Positions 62,958 to 64,000 of a stretch of DNA of 64,000 nucleotides are shown here, piece by piece (position 1 is the stretch's first letter; every line of letters begins with the position of its first letter). The notes below the pieces were generated by a model. That model saw only the letters and a list, made by a program, of their open reading frames with translations. It was not told the DNA's origin and made no database searches. The stretch covers positions 124,001 to 188,000 of the forward strand of contig LXYP01000002.1 of the NCBI GenBank assembly GCA_001650955.1, written 5' to 3'. This stretch comes from Sphingomonadales bacterium EhC05. GTDB taxonomy: Bacteria > Pseudomonadota > Alphaproteobacteria > Sphingomonadales > Sphingomonadaceae. Position numbers and translations under genes: made by a program.

Positions 62958-64000
62958 CCCATGATTTCCCGACCCCCGAACATGAACGTCTTGCCCGCGA
63001 CGGCATGTATCGACCGGAATTTGAATCCGATGCCTGTGGTGTCGGTCTGGTTGCCGCGACAGACGGCAAATCTTCTCGCCGCGTCGTATCGTCGGCGATT
63101 GACGCGCTCAAGGCGGTTTGGCATCGCGGCGCGGTCGATGCCGATGGCATGACCGGAGACGGGGCCGGTCTCCATATCGATATACCGCTGCGATTTTTTG
63201 ACGATGCCATCGCCGACAGCGGCCATAAGGTCCGCCCCAATCGGCTGGCAGTCGGCATGATCTTTCTGCCGCGTACTGACCTCAATGCGCAGGAAACCTG
63301 CCGCACCATTGTCGAGGCCGAAATCATCGAATCCGGCTATACTATCTATGGCTGGCGCCAGGTGCCCGTCGACGTTTCCGTAATCGGCCGCAAGGCTCAG
63401 GAAACGCGTCCCGAGATCGAGCAGATCATGATTGCCGGTCCGATGCCCGACAAGCAGAGCGCCGCGGAATTTGAAAAAAATCTCTATCTGATCCGCCGAC
63501 GGATCGAGAATAAGCTGATCGCCGCACAGATCAGGGATTTCTATATTTGCAGCCTGTCCTGCCGCTCGATCATCTACAAGGGGCTGTTTCTCGCTGAAAG
63601 CCTGTCGGTCTTTTACCCGGACCTGACCGATCACCGGTTTGAAAGCCGGGTTGCGATTTTTCATCAGCGCTATTCGACCAATACGTTCCCGCAATGGTGG
63701 CTGGCCCAGCCCTTCCGCTGTCTCGCCCATAATGGCGAAGTGAATACGATCCGTGGCAATAAAAACTGGATGAAGAGCCACGAGATCAAAATGGCGAGCC
63801 TCGCTTTCGGGGACTATAGCGAAGACATTAAGCCCGTCATCCCGGCCGGCGCATCGGACACCGCTGCACTGGATGCGGTGTTTGAAACCATCTGCCGGTC
63901 CGGGCGCGACGCGCCGACCGCCAAGACCATGTTGGTTCCGCAAGCCTGGCAGAATGACCCGGACATCGATCCGGCGCACAAGGCGATGTATGAATATATG
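62954..64000 (+). CDS. gltB: Glutamate synthase large subunit, 3' end beyond window
   Basis: The first 349 codons of GltB. It starts MTHDFPTPEHERLAR, and C28 in SDACGVGLVAATDG is the amidotransferase nucleophile, exposed after removal of a 27-residue propeptide. Further glutaminase motifs HRGAVDADGMTGDGAG, FHQRYSTNTFPQW and HNGEVNTIRGN are all present. The enzyme moves the glutamine amide to 2-oxoglutarate using electrons from GltD. The frame is open to the right edge. Overlap with the DUF2059 stop shows co-translation. Confidence 0.97.
   Translation, partial: MTHDFPTPEHERLARDGMYRPEFESDACGVGLVAATDGKSSRRVVSSAIDALKAVWHRGAVDADGMTGDGAGLHIDIPLRFFDDAIADSGHKVRPNRLAVGMIFLPRTDLNAQETCRTIVEAEIIESGYTIYGWRQVPVDVSVIGRKAQETRPEIEQIMIAGPMPDKQSAAEFEKNLYLIRRRIENKLIAAQIRDFYICSLSCRSIIYKGLFLAESLSVFYPDLTDHRFESRVAIFHQRYSTNTFPQWWLAQPFRCLAHNGEVNTIRGNKNWMKSHEIKMASLAFGDYSEDIKPVIPAGASDTAALDAVFETICRSGRDAPTAKTMLVPQAWQNDPDIDPAHKAMYEYM

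Noticed and set aside
1-64000. CRISPR arrays, prophage, integrases, insertion sequences, defence or secretion clusters
   Set aside because: No regularly spaced repeats, transposase motifs or hallmark genes of these systems were seen on either strand.

Overview
The window is ordinary chromosome from a sphingomonad-type alphaproteobacterium (Sphingomonadales, near Sphingopyxis/Sphingorhabdus by character; genus not provable here). Supporting signs are CarD beside FdxA and a Suv3-type helicase, a class I lysyl-tRNA synthetase, a fused ThiS-ThiG, UrcA-type and DUF2807 secreted proteins, an NDUFA9-like protein, and many copies of a palindromic repeat with a core close to CCTGAGCCTGTCGAAGG. Coding density is high, genes often overlap by 1-4 bases, and no phage, transposase, CRISPR array, rRNA or tRNA was seen.

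Layout. 0-5.6 kb (minus): end-truncated methyltransferase, DUF2807 lipoprotein, CarD, ferredoxin, S4 RNA-binding protein, Suv3-like helicase. 5.8-9.5 kb (plus): M23 peptidase, hemB, GNAT, gamma-carbonic-anhydrase-like protein. 9.5-17.6 kb: a lipoprotein, rplU-rpmA with a structured leader and terminator, a GNAT, a PF10118 diiron-like hydrolase, trmB, metK and lnt. 17.7-28.4 kb: small secreted proteins, a VOC protein, TetR with a second PF10118 protein, a LytS/LytTR two-component pair, a PAS-GGDEF-EAL-PilZ protein, an ion channel, an orphan LuxR and two small secreted proteins. 28.5-34 kb: a complete RND efflux operon (adaptor, pump, outer-membrane factor) ended by a strong two-way terminator. 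34-39 kb: UrcA, thiSG, aroQ, accB and accC. 39-48.6 kb: an Arg-rich RcnB-like protein, then hydrolytic enzymes (amidohydrolase, prolyl hydroxylase, DUF885, HExxH peptidase, M20 deacetylase) and a fatty acid desaturase with a palindromic repeat inserted in its reading frame. 48.5-57.5 kb: cupin, YeeE-like transporter, an operon of lysK + DUF3291 + a half-length asparaginase-like protein, NnrU, DinG-like helicase, SixA-like phosphatase, MerR and IhfA. 57.5-64 kb: thioesterase, NDUFA9-like, uppP, and gltD-DUF2059-gltB running off the right edge.

Most of this is housekeeping: haem, thiamine, shikimate, fatty acid and glutamate synthesis, SAM synthesis, lipoprotein acylation, undecaprenyl phosphate recycling and translation. 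The less explained parts are RNA structures (a hairpin covering the ribosome binding site at 44.2 kb, alternative hairpins after rpmA, an rplU leader), candidate operators (metK, lytS, gltD), the repeat inside the desaturase, the 12-residue calcium-loop-like repeats in the Arg-rich protein, and the odd operon partners of lysK and gltDB. I found no convincing new defence or mobile system. Boundaries and starts were judged by eye from frame, ribosome binding sites and family knowledge.
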